Part shown: positions 6,156 to 6,528 of the stretch, piece after piece
How the letters are laid out: each line of letters opens with the position of its first letter
Numbering within the stretch: the first letter of the stretch is position 1
From: Paracoccaceae bacterium
GTDB taxonomy: Bacteria > Pseudomonadota > Alphaproteobacteria > Rhodobacterales > Rhodobacteraceae
Assembly: GCA_025458985.1 (NCBI GenBank)
Contig: JALORM010000150.1
Coordinates: 1-6,528, forward strand
DNA length: 6,528 nucleotides
Direction: 5' to 3'
Position numbers and translations under genes: made by a program
The notes under the pieces: generated by a model
The model's database searches: none
What the model was told of the DNA's origin: nothing
What the model saw: only the letters and a program-made list of their open reading frames with translations

Positions 6156-6528
6156 CTAGAAGCCGTCGTGCAAGACGCTTGCGAAGCTTGCCTCCTGCGC
6201 GATCAGCACCGCTTGCGTCCGGCTCTGGACGCCCAGCTTGCGCATGATCGCGGTGACATGGGCCTTCACGGTCGTCTCGGCGATCGACAGGTCGTAGGCG
6301 ATCTGCTTGTTCAGCTTGCCCTCGCAGATCAGCGGGGCCGCGGGGTCGGCGTCGAGTGCGACGCCGTCGGGCACGAAGCTTTCGCCCCGGGCGATGGCGG
6401 CGAAGGCGTTGCGGAACACCTCGCGCTGGCTGTGCTTGGGCACGAAGCCCGAGGCCCCGGCGCGGATCGCGGCGGCGATCATGCGGTGGTCGGCGAGCGA
6501 CGAGACGACGACAACCGGCACATCGCCT
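6156..6528 (-). CDS. LuxR/FixJ-type response regulator, 5' end outside window, helix-turn-helix lacking its first helix
   Basis: The frame is open through the right edge, so the receiver N-terminus with its aspartates lies outside; the GTG at 6521 sits inside receiver strand 4 (VPVVVVSS) and is not a start. Visible receiver parts are that strand with its Ser pair and the conserved lysine in GFVPKH (codon 6437-6435). The C-terminus is a LuxR-type DNA-binding domain: NKQIAYDLSIAETTVKAHV followed by TAIMRKLGVQSRTQAVLIAQ, ending in TAG at 6158-6156. Between GESFVPDG and LICEGKLNKQ only about 10 residues remain, whereas relatives have a linker plus the first helix (LTPxxxxVL); that helix is absent. 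Close relatives I recall accompany kinases of alcohol or C1 metabolism (ErbR/AgmR, FlhR type), so this is the likely DNA-binding output of the kinase downstream. Whether it can still bind DNA is doubtful. Confidence 0.88.
   Translation of the reverse strand, partial: GDVPVVVVSSLADHRMIAAAIRAGASGFVPKHSQREVFRNAFAAIARGESFVPDGVALDADPAAPLICEGKLNKQIAYDLSIAETTVKAHVTAIMRKLGVQSRTQAVLIAQEASFASVLHDGF

Noticed and set aside
6519..6521. GTG at 6521 as the start of a short stand-alone DNA-binding protein
   Set aside because: The frame stays open to the window edge and the GTG falls within receiver strand 4, so the gene begins upstream outside the window.

Overview
The window is very GC-rich and almost wholly coding. 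Its protein families are typical of alphaproteobacteria, most likely a Rhodobacterales/Paracoccus-type genome; that assignment rests on remembered protein similarity and was not computed. It holds five genes in two blocks. No RNA genes, mobile elements, CRISPR arrays or phage genes were seen.

Left block (1-2696), catabolism. A hydantoinase/oxoprolinase-family protein reads leftward from 1250 and runs off the left edge. A 4-aminobutyrate aminotransferase (GabT, 1422-2696) reads rightward. They share a 171-base divergent control region (1251-1421) with a plausible sigma-70 promoter for gabT and, in the leader of the leftward gene, a guanine-rich tract that fits the four-run G-quadruplex pattern next to the ribosome binding site. 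Together the pair could open a cyclic amide and then transaminate the released omega-amino acid, but the substrate is unknown.

Right block (2704-6528), signalling. Three genes read leftward in transcription order: a LuxR/FixJ-type response regulator whose 5' end lies outside the window, a FIST-domain sensor protein (4938-6107), and a hybrid sensor histidine kinase (2704-4941). The FIST and kinase genes overlap by ATGA. The FIST protein plus a kinase with this arrangement matches the NosP/NahK (ErcS'-type) pairing, which senses nitric oxide in other proteobacteria; the regulator is the probable DNA-binding output. The kinase gene converges on gabT, and both stop codons lie at the ends of a 13-base inverted repeat.

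The most unusual signal is that the two edge genes each look internally shortened while staying in frame. The hydantoinase-family protein lacks about 40-45 residues between its phosphate-binding motif and the following conserved threonine motif. The response regulator lacks the inter-domain linker and first helix of its helix-turn-helix. Either these are real variants or decaying genes, or the assembly has dropped sequence at two places.
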